Shown: in pieces, positions 16,120 to 23,114 of the stretch | How positions within the stretch are numbered: the first letter of the stretch is position 1 | How the letters are laid out: every line of letters starts with the position of its first letter | Assembly: GCF_027706745.1 (NCBI RefSeq) | Contig: NZ_JAQFWP010000002.1 | Location: forward strand, 62,001 to 126,000 | Origin: Nocardiopsis suaedae | Lineage (GTDB): Bacteria; Actinomycetota; Actinomycetes; Streptosporangiales; Streptosporangiaceae | Direction: 5' to 3' | Length of the DNA: 64,000 nucleotides | Notes under the pieces: model-generated | Database searches by the model: none | What the model was told of the DNA's origin: nothing | Seen by the model: the letters and a program-made list of their open reading frames with translations, nothing else | Translations under genes and position numbers: made by a program

Positions 16120-17156
16120 CGCGCATCCTCGAAGGAGCCGAGCCCTTCGGTGAGGTCCTCCAGCCCGTCGACGGTCCGGATCGAGGGGTTCATCTCGGCC
16201 CCGTGCAGGGCGATGAACCGTTCCTCCTCGACCGCCTCCATGTCCTTGGTGAGGGGGTCGCTCTCCAAGAAGTCGATCTTCTCCTGGAGCTTGTCGCCCG
16301 GCGCCCGCTCGCGGCTGAGGTCTCCGAGCACGATCACGTCGGGGTCCCTGTCGACGAAGGCCTCCCACGTCGTGGCCGGCCAGTCGTCCTCCTCGTCGGC
16401 GAACACGTTCTCGGCGCCGACCTCGTCGGCCAGCAGGTTCGCCGACCCCCGCCCGCCCGCGACGTAGGGCGTCTTCAGGTCCGCGAACCAGAACGCGATG
16501 GTGAGGTCGGAGGCGTCGACGCCCTCCAGGGCCGCCTGGCGCCGCTGTTCGAGTTCGTCCACCAGGTCCTCGCCCCTGCTGGGAACGTCGAAGATCTCGG
16601 CCAGCTCGCGGATCTCCTGGTACAGCGGGTCGAGGGTGAGCGGGGCGGTCCGGGTGCCGCCGCCGTTGATGCTCGTGCCGCCGTCGCAGTCGGTGGGGGA
16701 CAGGTAGGTCGGGATGCCGGTCTCCTCGAAGCGGCTCCGCTCGGCCACCCCTCCCTGGGCGAAGTGGCGCCCGAACGAGGCCGTCACCAGGTCGGGGTCG
16801 GTGTCCAGGGCCACCTCCCAGGAGGGCGCCTCGTCCGCCAGCCGGGGGACCTCCTCATTGGCTTCGGCGAGGTCCTCCCGCACGGGGTCGGTCCACGACG
16901 CGGTGCCGACCATGCGGTCCTCCAGCCCCAGCGACAGCAGGATCTCCGTGGACCCCTGGTCGAGGGAGACGGCCCGCTGAGGCGCGTGCTCGATCGTCAC
17001 CTCCCGGCCGCAGTTCTCCACGACCAGGGGGTACTCGGTCGCGCCTTCCCCGGCGGCGGCCTCCTGCTCCGGAACGGGTTCGGACTCCCCGCAGCCGGCC
17101 GCGGCCAGCAGAAGGAGGACGGACGCCCCCGCGGCGAGAGAAGCGCGTATCACCAT
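16116..17156 (-). CDS. Iron-siderophore ABC transporter substrate-binding lipoprotein
   Basis: A 346-residue lipoprotein with a short charged start, a hydrophobic helix and the lipobox LAAAGC at about residues 17-22. The helical-backbone FecB/FepB fold begins with NCGREVTIEHAPQRAVSLDQ, the usual actinobacterial signature, and the family's rigid linking helix follows. It captures the iron chelate outside the membrane and delivers it to the permease. The ATG at 17156 is chosen over the GTG 6 bp upstream because of its spacing to GAGCGGTGG. An iron box lies 66 bp upstream. Confidence 0.92.
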   Translation of the reverse strand: MVIRASLAAGASVLLLLAAAGCGESEPVPEQEAAAGEGATEYPLVVENCGREVTIEHAPQRAVSLDQGSTEILLSLGLEDRMVGTASWTDPVREDLAEANEEVPRLADEAPSWEVALDTDPDLVTASFGRHFAQGGVAERSRFEETGIPTYLSPTDCDGGTSINGGGTRTAPLTLDPLYQEIRELAEIFDVPSRGEDLVDELEQRRQAALEGVDASDLTIAFWFADLKTPYVAGGRGSANLLADEVGAENVFADEEDDWPATTWEAFVDRDPDVIVLGDLSRERAPGDKLQEKIDFLESDPLTKDMEAVEEERFIALHGAEMNPSIRTVDGLEDLTEGLGSFEDAR

Positions 17157-17221
17157 GACCACCGCTCAACAGATCCGGTTCGGGACCATGCGCCCGAAAT
17201 GCCCAACACGGCGATGGTTAC

Positions 17222-17240
17222 CTTAGCCTAGCCTAACTAG
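17222..17240. promoter_or_regulatory. DtxR/IdeR-type iron box
   Basis: CTTAGCCTAGCCTAACTAG resembles the iron-box consensus built from TTAGGTTAG/CTAACCTAA half sites, with TTAG at one end and GCCTAACTA at the other. It sits upstream of the siderophore transporter genes, as expected for repression under iron sufficiency. Confidence 0.72.
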
Positions 17241-17363
17241 TACTCACGTCGCGGGGGCGCGTGGAGTCGGGCCCCGCCGGATGGTGGGGACGTCCGACGG
17301 AATCCGTCGGCGTGCACGTCGCGCCGAAGCGGGCGGACGAGCGACCGCCTGAAGCGAAGCGGA

Positions 17364-17395
17364 GGGGCCCACACGCTCCATTGGGTGTGGGCCCC
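17364..17395. terminator. Terminator of the azomycin-type operon
   Basis: GGGGCCCACAC (17364-17374) pairs perfectly with GTGTGGGCCCC (17385-17395) across a 10-base loop, 17 bp beyond the stop of the last operon gene. Confidence 0.7.
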
Positions 17396-17411
17396 GTCCT
17401 CATTGCGAGGG

Positions 17412-17678
17412 CTACTGCTCCACCGGCTCTCCGGACAGGTCGGAGATGATCCTCAAGGGCCTGCACGAGGGGCCGGCGGTCACCGAGCCGTCCTCCAGGT
17501 CGAACACCGAGTGGTGCAGCGGGCACCGCACCTTCAGCACCGTTCCGTCCACGTGGCCGAACCGCAGCAGGCCGCCCCTGTGCGGACAGTGCGCCTCGGC
17601 CAGTAGACGTCGGCCTCCCGCCTCGATCAGCACCATGTCCTCGGTGACGGGGCGGATAGAGGGCTCGTTGCTGCTCAT
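17412..17678 (-). CDS. Small Rieske [2Fe-2S] ferredoxin
   Basis: An 88-residue Rieske protein with both cluster-binding boxes, CPHRGG (about residues 31-36) and CPLHHSVFD (about residues 52-60). It should shuttle electrons. As the last gene of the operon, overlapping the diiron oxygenase gene by 4 nt, its natural partner is that oxygenase: each N-oxygenation turnover needs reductant. The second box has HH after CPL, where bacterial Rieske ferredoxins usually have CPWH or CPLH. A reductase gene is not present nearby and would be supplied from elsewhere. It may correspond to the Rieske gene of known azomycin clusters, although I do not give a symbol. Confidence 0.88.
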   Translation of the reverse strand: MSSNEPSIRPVTEDMVLIEAGGRRLLAEAHCPHRGGLLRFGHVDGTVLKVRCPLHHSVFDLEDGSVTAGPSCRPLRIISDLSGEPVEQ

Positions 17679-18580
17679 GACGCAGCCCCTGCCGCCCGCG
17701 CGCGCTCTACGGCCGCCTCGAAGGCCGCCCCGGCCACCGCGCCGGTCACCTCCACGCCCGCCCAGACCTTGGCCGTGTCCAGGCCGCGCTCAGTGTCCAG
17801 CGCCTTGAGCGCCGCCCGCATCTGGCGGCTGTGGTAGCCGTCGATGTACAGGTGCTCGGTGTAGTAGGCGTGCTCCGACAGCCCCAGCCGCTCGGCCGCC
17901 TGCCGGTAGCACTGGAACGCGTACAGCACGCTCGACTCGAAGTAGGCGTACCCCCCGAGAAAGTACTCCGGTTCCGGCGCGCGCGACGCCAGCCAGTGGA
18001 ACAGGTTGACGTAGGCCAGCGACTCCGGCGCCGCCCTGGGCACGTAGTGCTCCAGGTCCAGCGTCATCCCCAGCCCGGTCAGCAGGTCCCGGTACAGCCG
18101 CGAGTGCGCCTTCTCCTCGCTGCCGCACCCCAGCTCGTCGATGAGCACCCGGAACACCGCCAGCCCCGACGCGAACGGCAGCCGCGCCACGACCGGGAGC
18201 AGCGTCTCGGACTCGGTCAGCCCGTCCACCGCGAACTCGGCCGCGATCACCTTGAGCTGTTCCAGGTCCGCCTCCTCGGCCACGAACCGCGCGGCCTCGT
18301 CCTCCACCGCCTCCTCGGCCGCCAGCCGCCCGCGCAGCGCGCGCAGCAGCGCCGTCCGGTCCGGCAGGTCGGGGGCCCCGGCCTCGAACCGTGCCGCCAT
18401 CGGCCCGATCCAGCGCTCCTCCAGCGCCAGCACCTCCCCGTACTCCGCGGCCGTGGGCACGGTCCGGTACAGGCGGTACAGCCGGAGCTGGTCGCTGTCG
18501 GCCGCTCTCGCGCGCGCCTCGGCGGTGTCGGGCGCGGCGGGCACCCCGCTCGGGAGCCCCGGCACAGTGCTCGTCGTCAT
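17675..18580 (-). CDS. rohS: Heme-oxygenase-like diiron N-oxygenase (RohS-like)
   Basis: A 301-residue protein of the heme-oxygenase-like diiron oxidase (HDO) superfamily. Six candidate ligands have the same spacing as in the structurally known SznF core: E123, E149 and H159 (E-x9-H), then H243, D247 and H250 in EHLYIDGYH (HxxxDxxH). In azomycin biosynthesis the HDO enzyme RohS oxidises the amino group of 2-aminoimidazole to a nitro group. Operon neighbours supply the rest of that pathway. The ATG at 18580 overlaps the aldolase stop by 4 nt; the longer frame upstream is rejected. HDO enzymes acting on other amines cannot be excluded by sequence alone. Confidence 0.85.
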   Translation of the reverse strand: MTTSTVPGLPSGVPAAPDTAEARARAADSDQLRLYRLYRTVPTAAEYGEVLALEERWIGPMAARFEAGAPDLPDRTALLRALRGRLAAEEAVEDEAARFVAEEADLEQLKVIAAEFAVDGLTESETLLPVVARLPFASGLAVFRVLIDELGCGSEEKAHSRLYRDLLTGLGMTLDLEHYVPRAAPESLAYVNLFHWLASRAPEPEYFLGGYAYFESSVLYAFQCYRQAAERLGLSEHAYYTEHLYIDGYHSRQMRAALKALDTERGLDTAKVWAGVEVTGAVAGAAFEAAVERARAAGAAS

Positions 18581-19386
18581 GACTCGTCCTCCTCTCGTGC
18601 GTGCTCTCCGGAGGGCGCGCATGCGTCCTCGATCACGCCCCTGCGCGCGAGCTCCCGTTTCACGCGCAGGTACCAGTCGTCGCGGAACAGCCCGAACAGG
18701 TCGCACACCGCGTCCACGATCCGCTGCAGCGGCTCGCCGGGGTCGGCCAGGAGCGTGTTGCACAGCCCGGGTTCGGGGTTGGCCAGCGGCCCGATCAGCC
18801 CGTCCACCCCGGGCGTCGACGCCACCTGGTCCTCCCACCCCTGCAGCACCGGGACCCCCGTCCCGGACGCCGCCAGCGCGCGCGTCATCTCGGGGTTTCC
18901 GCTGGACTCCTTCACCGCGGCGATCCCGGGCAGCCCGCAGATCCGCAGCAGCGTCACCAGCGACGCCCGGTTCCGCGAAACCGGCTCCTCGTTGTAGACG
19001 ACGACCGGCAGCCGGGTCCCGCCCTGCAGGGTCCGGTAGTGCGCCACCATCTCGTCCTGCCCGACGCGCGCCCCGAACGGCGTGGTGGCGGCGACCATGT
19101 CCGCCCCCAGCGCTTCGGCCATGTGGGCCCGGCGCAGAACTCCGGGCGTGTCGGGCGCCTGCACCCCCGCGATCACCGGGAGCCCGTGGGAATGCGCGAC
19201 CGTGAAGGCGACCATGTCGCTCCACTGCTGGTCGGTGAGGCGCCACCCCTCGCCCGAGCTGAGCACCGGCATCAGCGCCGACACGTCGGCGTGCAGGTAC
19301 TCGATGAGCGAGGCCGTGCTCTTCTCCGAGACGCGGCCGTGTTCGTCGTACGGGGTGATGAGCGGAACCACGGTCCCGGCGATCAC
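18577..19386 (-). CDS. rohR: DapA-family aldolase, probable 4-hydroxy-2-ketoarginine retro-aldolase (RohR-like)
   Basis: A 269-residue class I aldolase of the dihydrodipicolinate synthase/N-acetylneuraminate lyase superfamily. The Schiff-base lysine is in AAVKESSG (K159), the catalytic tyrosine in VVVYNEEP (Y131), and the substrate-carboxylate loop in LSSGEGW, where typical DapA has GTTGE. In the azomycin pathway RohR splits 4-hydroxy-2-ketoarginine into guanidinoacetaldehyde and pyruvate, a reaction within this family's chemistry. It is coupled by 4-nt overlaps to genes on both sides. A lysine-biosynthetic role is unlikely in this operon. Confidence 0.83.
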   Translation of the reverse strand: MIAGTVVPLITPYDEHGRVSEKSTASLIEYLHADVSALMPVLSSGEGWRLTDQQWSDMVAFTVAHSHGLPVIAGVQAPDTPGVLRRAHMAEALGADMVAATTPFGARVGQDEMVAHYRTLQGGTRLPVVVYNEEPVSRNRASLVTLLRICGLPGIAAVKESSGNPEMTRALAASGTGVPVLQGWEDQVASTPGVDGLIGPLANPEPGLCNTLLADPGEPLQRIVDAVCDLFGLFRDDWYLRVKRELARRGVIEDACAPSGEHAREEDES

Positions 19387-19916
19387 AGCTCATCCCTCCC
19401 GACGCGCAGCGCGAGCGAGATGCGGTAGTACGGCTCCAGCCCGCCCGGGAACCGGGGGTCGCCTTCACCGCCGTCCGCGGGCTCCACCGGCAGGCCGGGC
19501 CGCGCCAGCAGCCGTGCGGAGGCGGTGTACAGGGTACCGCCGCGCTCCATCACCTGGCCCAGCGCCAGCCGCTCGTGGTCGGGAAGCCCGTCCAGGGCCG
19601 GGTCCTCCCAGGCGCGCCGGGTGTCCTTCTCCGTGTACCCGGGCCGGTCCATGCGCAGGTCGGTGTGGAGCCGGTCCATGAAGGGGTAATAGGCGTCCTG
19701 CTCGCCCCTGGGGCGCCTCCACACCAGGGCGTCGCACAGGCCGACCTGTTCCAGGCTCATGCGCACCCGCTCCGCGGGCCGCTCCAGCGCGCGGGCGAAG
19801 AACGCCTTGCACCCGCGGCGTACGCGCTCGTCCTCGTGGTGCATCCCCGTACGGTGCATCCCCATACGGTGCATCCCCATAAAGAGGGAGGCGTCCACGA
19901 ACACGTCACCGCTCAT
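19383..19916 (-). CDS. Unknown protein, candidate 2-aminoimidazole-forming cyclase/dehydratase
   Basis: A 177-residue protein beginning with VFVDASLFMG, then a Met-His-rich microrepeat (GMHRMGMHRTGMHH, residues 14-27) encoded by tandem 15-bp units, then a mainly helical region with ERVRMSLEQVGLCDALVW. I do not recognise a characterised domain with certainty. In azomycin clusters a protein named RohQ closes and dehydrates guanidinoacetaldehyde to 2-aminoimidazole. This is the only operon gene left for that step, so the role is inferred by elimination and position. It overlaps the PLP-enzyme gene by 11 nt and the aldolase gene by 4 nt. Confidence 0.7.
   Translation of the reverse strand: MSGDVFVDASLFMGMHRMGMHRTGMHHEDERVRRGCKAFFARALERPAERVRMSLEQVGLCDALVWRRPRGEQDAYYPFMDRLHTDLRMDRPGYTEKDTRRAWEDPALDGLPDHERLALGQVMERGGTLYTASARLLARPGLPVEPADGGEGDPRFPGGLEPYYRISLALRVGRDEL
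19840..19885. repeat. 15-bp tandem microrepeat inside the unknown operon gene
   Basis: GGTGCATCCCCATAC and near copies occur three times in a row within the 5' part of the 19383-19916 gene, encoding the Gly-Met-His-Arg units. Such repeats can vary in number by slippage. Confidence 0.6.
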
Positions 19917-21132
19917 GGCGCATCAGCACCTTCCGCATGCGGTCCATGGCGAGGCGGAACATCTCCGGCTCCCGCGCCAGCGCCACGCGGACGAACCGCT
20001 CACCGCGCTCGGGCGCGCTCCAGTAGAAGTAGGTGCCGGGCAGCACGTACACCTCGTCGGCCAGCAGCTCATCCTGCAGACGGGACGCGGTCAGGTGCCC
20101 GGGGCGGATCCGGAACCAGGCGACGCTGGTCTCCACCATCGGCTCCTGGTACTCCAGCACCGGCCCGTGCAGGGTGTTGCGGGCCGTGGCGGCGTTCTCC
20201 CGCACGATCCGCCGCACCGACTCCATGCCGTCCTCGATGGAGTCCTCCACGTACCGGGCCACCACGTTCAGCACGAACGGGGAGACGTTCAGCAGCACGC
20301 TGGTGTGCAGGTCGTAGATCTCCTGCTGCAGGGACCCGCCGGCGGTGAGCAGCGCGCACTTGGCGTCCTGCAGCGGCCACGTCTTACCGGTGTCCTCGAT
20401 GGCCAGGTACTCGATGCCGGAGCCCTCCAGCAGCGCGTACACGTCCGCCCGGGTGCCCTCGGCCGCCAGTGCGAAGGAGGCGAAGCAGAAGTCGAGGACG
20501 AGCAGCCGCCCGTGGTCGGCGCAGAACCGCACCACCTCGCGCAGCCCCTCCATGCCGCCGGAGGCCAGGGTGAACCCGGTCGGGTTGTTCGGGTCGACCA
20601 GGTAGACGGCGTCGGCGGTGCACCCCTCGGCGAGCCGGTCGTACACCCGCGCCGGGTCGGCCAGCGACTCCTCGGGCAGCGCCTCCAGCGGGACCTGCAT
20701 GTTGCGCAGCAGGTCGGTCAGGTTGTCGAAGCAGGGCTCGACGAGCGCCACGGACATCCCGTGCCGCCGCAGGTACATGGCGGCCACCATGGTGGACACG
20801 CTGGCCGAGTACGACAGCAGCGCCCGGTCCATGTGCAGCGCCGTGGGCTGGCGGTGCAGGCGGAAGAAGGCCGACCGCAGCCGGTCCTCGAAGTAGGCCT
20901 GCGTGTGGTCCTCGGACTCGTGCCACAGCTCGGTGAGCCGGGCGACGATCTTCTCCTGCTCGGGCGACTGCCGCTGGTGGGTGTGGGCGTCCGCCAGGTT
21001 GTAGCGGGTCTTCAGCGCCTGGATCTCGTGCTGGGTCAGGTCGGCCGCGCCCCGGACGGCGGGGTCTCCGCCATTGTTCGAGGGCTCGGGGAAGGTGGAC
21101 ACTTCGATCTCGGTGATTCCGGCCTCGGTCAC
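19906..21132 (-). CDS. rohP: PLP-dependent L-arginine hydroxylase/oxidase (RohP/MppP family)
   Basis: A 408-residue fold-type I PLP enzyme. It matches the MppP/RohP arginine oxidases rather than ordinary aminotransferases: LTQHEIQALKTRYNLADAH near the N-terminus, the SPEQEKIV segment, LSYSASVS, VEPCFDNLTDLLR, DPNNPTG, LVLDFCF and the cofactor lysine in IEDTGKTWP (K250). These enzymes use O2 and PLP, without metal or flavin, to turn L-arginine into 4-hydroxy-2-ketoarginine. This is the entry step to azomycin. In other clusters the same step leads to enduracididine, but those carry MppQ/MppR-type partners that are missing here. The GTG at 21132 is chosen because GAAAGGCG precedes it; a longer frame to 21309 lacks family similarity. 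Confidence 0.88.
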   Translation of the reverse strand: MTEAGITEIEVSTFPEPSNNGGDPAVRGAADLTQHEIQALKTRYNLADAHTHQRQSPEQEKIVARLTELWHESEDHTQAYFEDRLRSAFFRLHRQPTALHMDRALLSYSASVSTMVAAMYLRRHGMSVALVEPCFDNLTDLLRNMQVPLEALPEESLADPARVYDRLAEGCTADAVYLVDPNNPTGFTLASGGMEGLREVVRFCADHGRLLVLDFCFASFALAAEGTRADVYALLEGSGIEYLAIEDTGKTWPLQDAKCALLTAGGSLQQEIYDLHTSVLLNVSPFVLNVVARYVEDSIEDGMESVRRIVRENAATARNTLHGPVLEYQEPMVETSVAWFRIRPGHLTASRLQDELLADEVYVLPGTYFYWSAPERGERFVRVALAREPEMFRLAMDRMRKVLMRHER

Positions 21133-21549
21133 GTCTTCGCGCCTTTCTCGATTTCGTGGGCCGAGCGTGGGTGATTCGATACGGACATCCGTGATCACCT
21201 GCTCGAACGCCTTGAAGTCTATGAAGAAGGGCGGCCGTTGAGGGGCAATCGCCCTGACCTGAAACGGACGCGTCAGGCGCGCTGCACAATGGTCGGCCCG
21301 ACGGTACACTCCGGCGCCCGTGCGGGAATCCGAAGGTGAATGCGACGCATTTCCGTGTCCACTTCACATATGAATGGGGAAAACGGTGCGCCGGAGCCCG
21401 GAGAGCGCTGTTTCGGCGTATGGGAACGGCGCCCCCGGCACGTCCGGATCGCAGGGGCCCGGACACCCGGTCGGCCTCCCCGGGCGCGTGGCAGGAACCG
21501 GCAACGCGTCGGCGGCGCACGCGGCGGCCCACGCGCGCGCACACGCGAA
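21133..21549. other. Leader/promoter region of the azomycin-type operon
   Basis: A 417-bp gap holding the promoter of the minus-strand operon. A possible -10 element TAGACT lies near 21216-21221 on the minus strand, with no clear -35. No gene, iron box or TetR-like operator was seen, so control of the operon may be indirect. Confidence 0.35.
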
Positions 21550-21587
21550 GGGCCCGCCGGAGCCGTCCCAACGGCTCCGGCGGGCCC
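21550..21587. terminator. Strong terminator of the exporter operon
   Basis: A 17-bp perfect stem (21550-21566 with 21571-21587, GC-rich, beginning GGGCCCGCCGG) with a CCCA loop, 11 bp past the stop of the FrnE-like gene. It insulates the azomycin-type operon from the operon upstream. Confidence 0.75.
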
Positions 21588-21598
21588 GCGGTCCTTCC

Positions 21599-22282
21599 CT
21601 AGGCGGCGGCGCGGCGGACGATGGCGTCGTACACCGACGGGTCGTCGGAGGCCACCACCGGCCAGCCGATCCCGTAGTCCCCGGCCCACCCCACCTCGAT
21701 GCCGGGGTTGGCCACGTCGCCCCCGTCGGCGAAGAACAGGTGCGGACTGCAGTTCACCCGGTCGGTAGCGGCCGTCTCCGCCTGGTCCGACAGCGTGCGC
21801 CGGGCCCTTCCGTCCTCCAGCGCCTCGGCGATGTGCGCCGCGTCCACCCCCGCCGCCTTGGCGCACTCCAGGATCACCGTGCGGTCGCCCACGCACCGCG
21901 ACTCGGCCCAGAACGCCTTGCGAAGCGCCAGATCCAGCCGCTCAGAGGCGTCGAGCCCCTGCGCCTTGGCGGCCTGCACCGCCTCCAGCGCGGGCAGTGT
22001 GGTCGTCGGGTACAGCCAGTCGGGCGCCTGCCAGAGCTGCCACCCGGCGCCGGGCTCCATGGAGGCCATGCGCCCCACCTCACTGTCGGTCCCCGGCCGC
22101 GGGCTGGGGGCCTTGTTCAGCAGCTCCAGCGGGAAGGCGCGGTGGTCGAACCGCACCCGGTCGCCGAGCCGCGCGCGCGTGCGCGCCTCGTGCAGCCGGT
22201 GCACGGCGATGTGGGCGAAGGAGCACCAGATGTCGCTGTAGACGACGATGGTCCCCGGCGCCACTTCGATCGGGTCCTGCAT
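21599..22282 (-). CDS. DsbA/FrnE-like thioredoxin-fold protein
   Basis: A 227-residue DsbA-family protein. It opens with IVVYSDIWCSFAHIAVHRL, where the usual CxxC is reduced to a single Cys, then a helical insertion, and near the end NCSPHLFFADG, the cis-Pro region. FrnE-like proteins and 2-hydroxychromene-2-carboxylate isomerases share this layout, so glutathione-, mycothiol- or isomerase-type chemistry is possible rather than disulfide formation. No signal peptide is present, so it is cytoplasmic. It is the last gene of a three-gene operon with an MBL-fold protein and a DMT exporter, and it faces the azomycin-type operon head-to-tail. Confidence 0.8.
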   Translation of the reverse strand: MQDPIEVAPGTIVVYSDIWCSFAHIAVHRLHEARTRARLGDRVRFDHRAFPLELLNKAPSPRPGTDSEVGRMASMEPGAGWQLWQAPDWLYPTTTLPALEAVQAAKAQGLDASERLDLALRKAFWAESRCVGDRTVILECAKAAGVDAAHIAEALEDGRARRTLSDQAETAATDRVNCSPHLFFADGGDVANPGIEVGWAGDYGIGWPVVASDDPSVYDAIVRRAAA

Positions 22283-22317
22283 GGGTCATGTCCCTTCGGT
22301 CGCTCACCTACGGTCAC

Positions 22318-23100
22318 TCAGGGCGCGCTCGCGTCGAGCGCGCCCTCCAGGTCGGCTTCGGGCAGCCACGGCGGAAGCAGGGGCAGTTCGGCCATGGCCG
22401 CGTACAGCCGGTCCAGCCCGCCTTCCATGGGCGGAGCGTGGGCGCTCAGCATCCGGCGCGGGCGCAGCCCCCGTATGGCCGCGACGGCGGTGTCGAACCG
22501 CTTCTGGTCGACCATCGCCGTCCACGGGGCGATGGCCCGGTTCAGGACCGAGAAGCCGGAGAAGAAGCACTCCTCGCCGTGGTCGAACGGGTGCTCGGCG
22601 GGCCCGGGCAGCACGGTGCCGAAACTGTCCGAGGCGAACAGCGATCCCGTGGCCGAGTCGACCACGGCGAGCGTCCCCGGGGAGTCGAACATCGGCGGCC
22701 GGTGGAACGACAGCACCCGGTCGGCGGTCTCCAGGCGCCCGCCCGGGTTGGCGGTGACGACCCGCCCCTCGGGCAGGGAGAACTCCTCGGTCAGGCGCAC
22801 CGCCGACACCGGGCTGGTGACCAGCCGCGCGCGCGGCGCGGCCCGCAGGATGCGCATCAGCGCCCCGGTGTGGTCGCGGTCGTCGTGCGTGACCACCACC
22901 CACCGCAGGTCGTCGGGGTCCACGTAGGTCCACAGCATCGCCTCGAAGGCGGCCGCGTCCACCGGCATCCCGGAGTCGACGAGCACCGGTTCGCGCCCGG
23001 TGGCCAGGTAGCCGTTGACCGGCTGCAGTCCGAGGCCGGGTATGGGCAGGTCGGAGGGCAGGGTGGTGATTCCCGGCCCGGCGCGGTAGGGCTCGCGCAT
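22318..23100 (-). CDS. Metallo-beta-lactamase-fold protein with HxDxDH site
   Basis: A 260-residue MBL-fold protein. The metal motif is THDDRDHTG (H72, D74, D76, H77), that is HxDxDH in place of the HxHxDH of zinc hydrolases. A carboxylate at the third position is typical of the diiron, O2- or NO-handling branch (flavodiiron and ODP-type, HxExDH). Other segments are VDSGMP, FDSPGTLAV, FASDSFG and SAHAPPM. No flavodoxin or rubredoxin domain is attached. Its place beside a thiol-fold protein and an exporter, next to a nitroimidazole-type pathway, suggests redox detoxification, but this is inference. It starts 14 bp after the DMT gene. Confidence 0.82.
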   Translation of the reverse strand: MREPYRAGPGITTLPSDLPIPGLGLQPVNGYLATGREPVLVDSGMPVDAAAFEAMLWTYVDPDDLRWVVVTHDDRDHTGALMRILRAAPRARLVTSPVSAVRLTEEFSLPEGRVVTANPGGRLETADRVLSFHRPPMFDSPGTLAVVDSATGSLFASDSFGTVLPGPAEHPFDHGEECFFSGFSVLNRAIAPWTAMVDQKRFDTAVAAIRGLRPRRMLSAHAPPMEGGLDRLYAAMAELPLLPPWLPEADLEGALDASAP

Positions 23101-23114
23101 CGGTCCTCATCCCC

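Noticed and set aside
18577-19386. Lysine-pathway dapA
   Set aside because: The substrate loop differs (SSGEGW in place of GTTGE) and the gene is embedded in a specialised operon with oxidative enzymes.
19906-21132. Enduracididine-type assignment for the PLP enzyme (MppP role)
   Set aside because: The protein is in the MppP/RohP family, but MppQ- and MppR-like partners and NRPS genes are absent while the aldolase, HDO and Rieske genes of the azomycin route are present.
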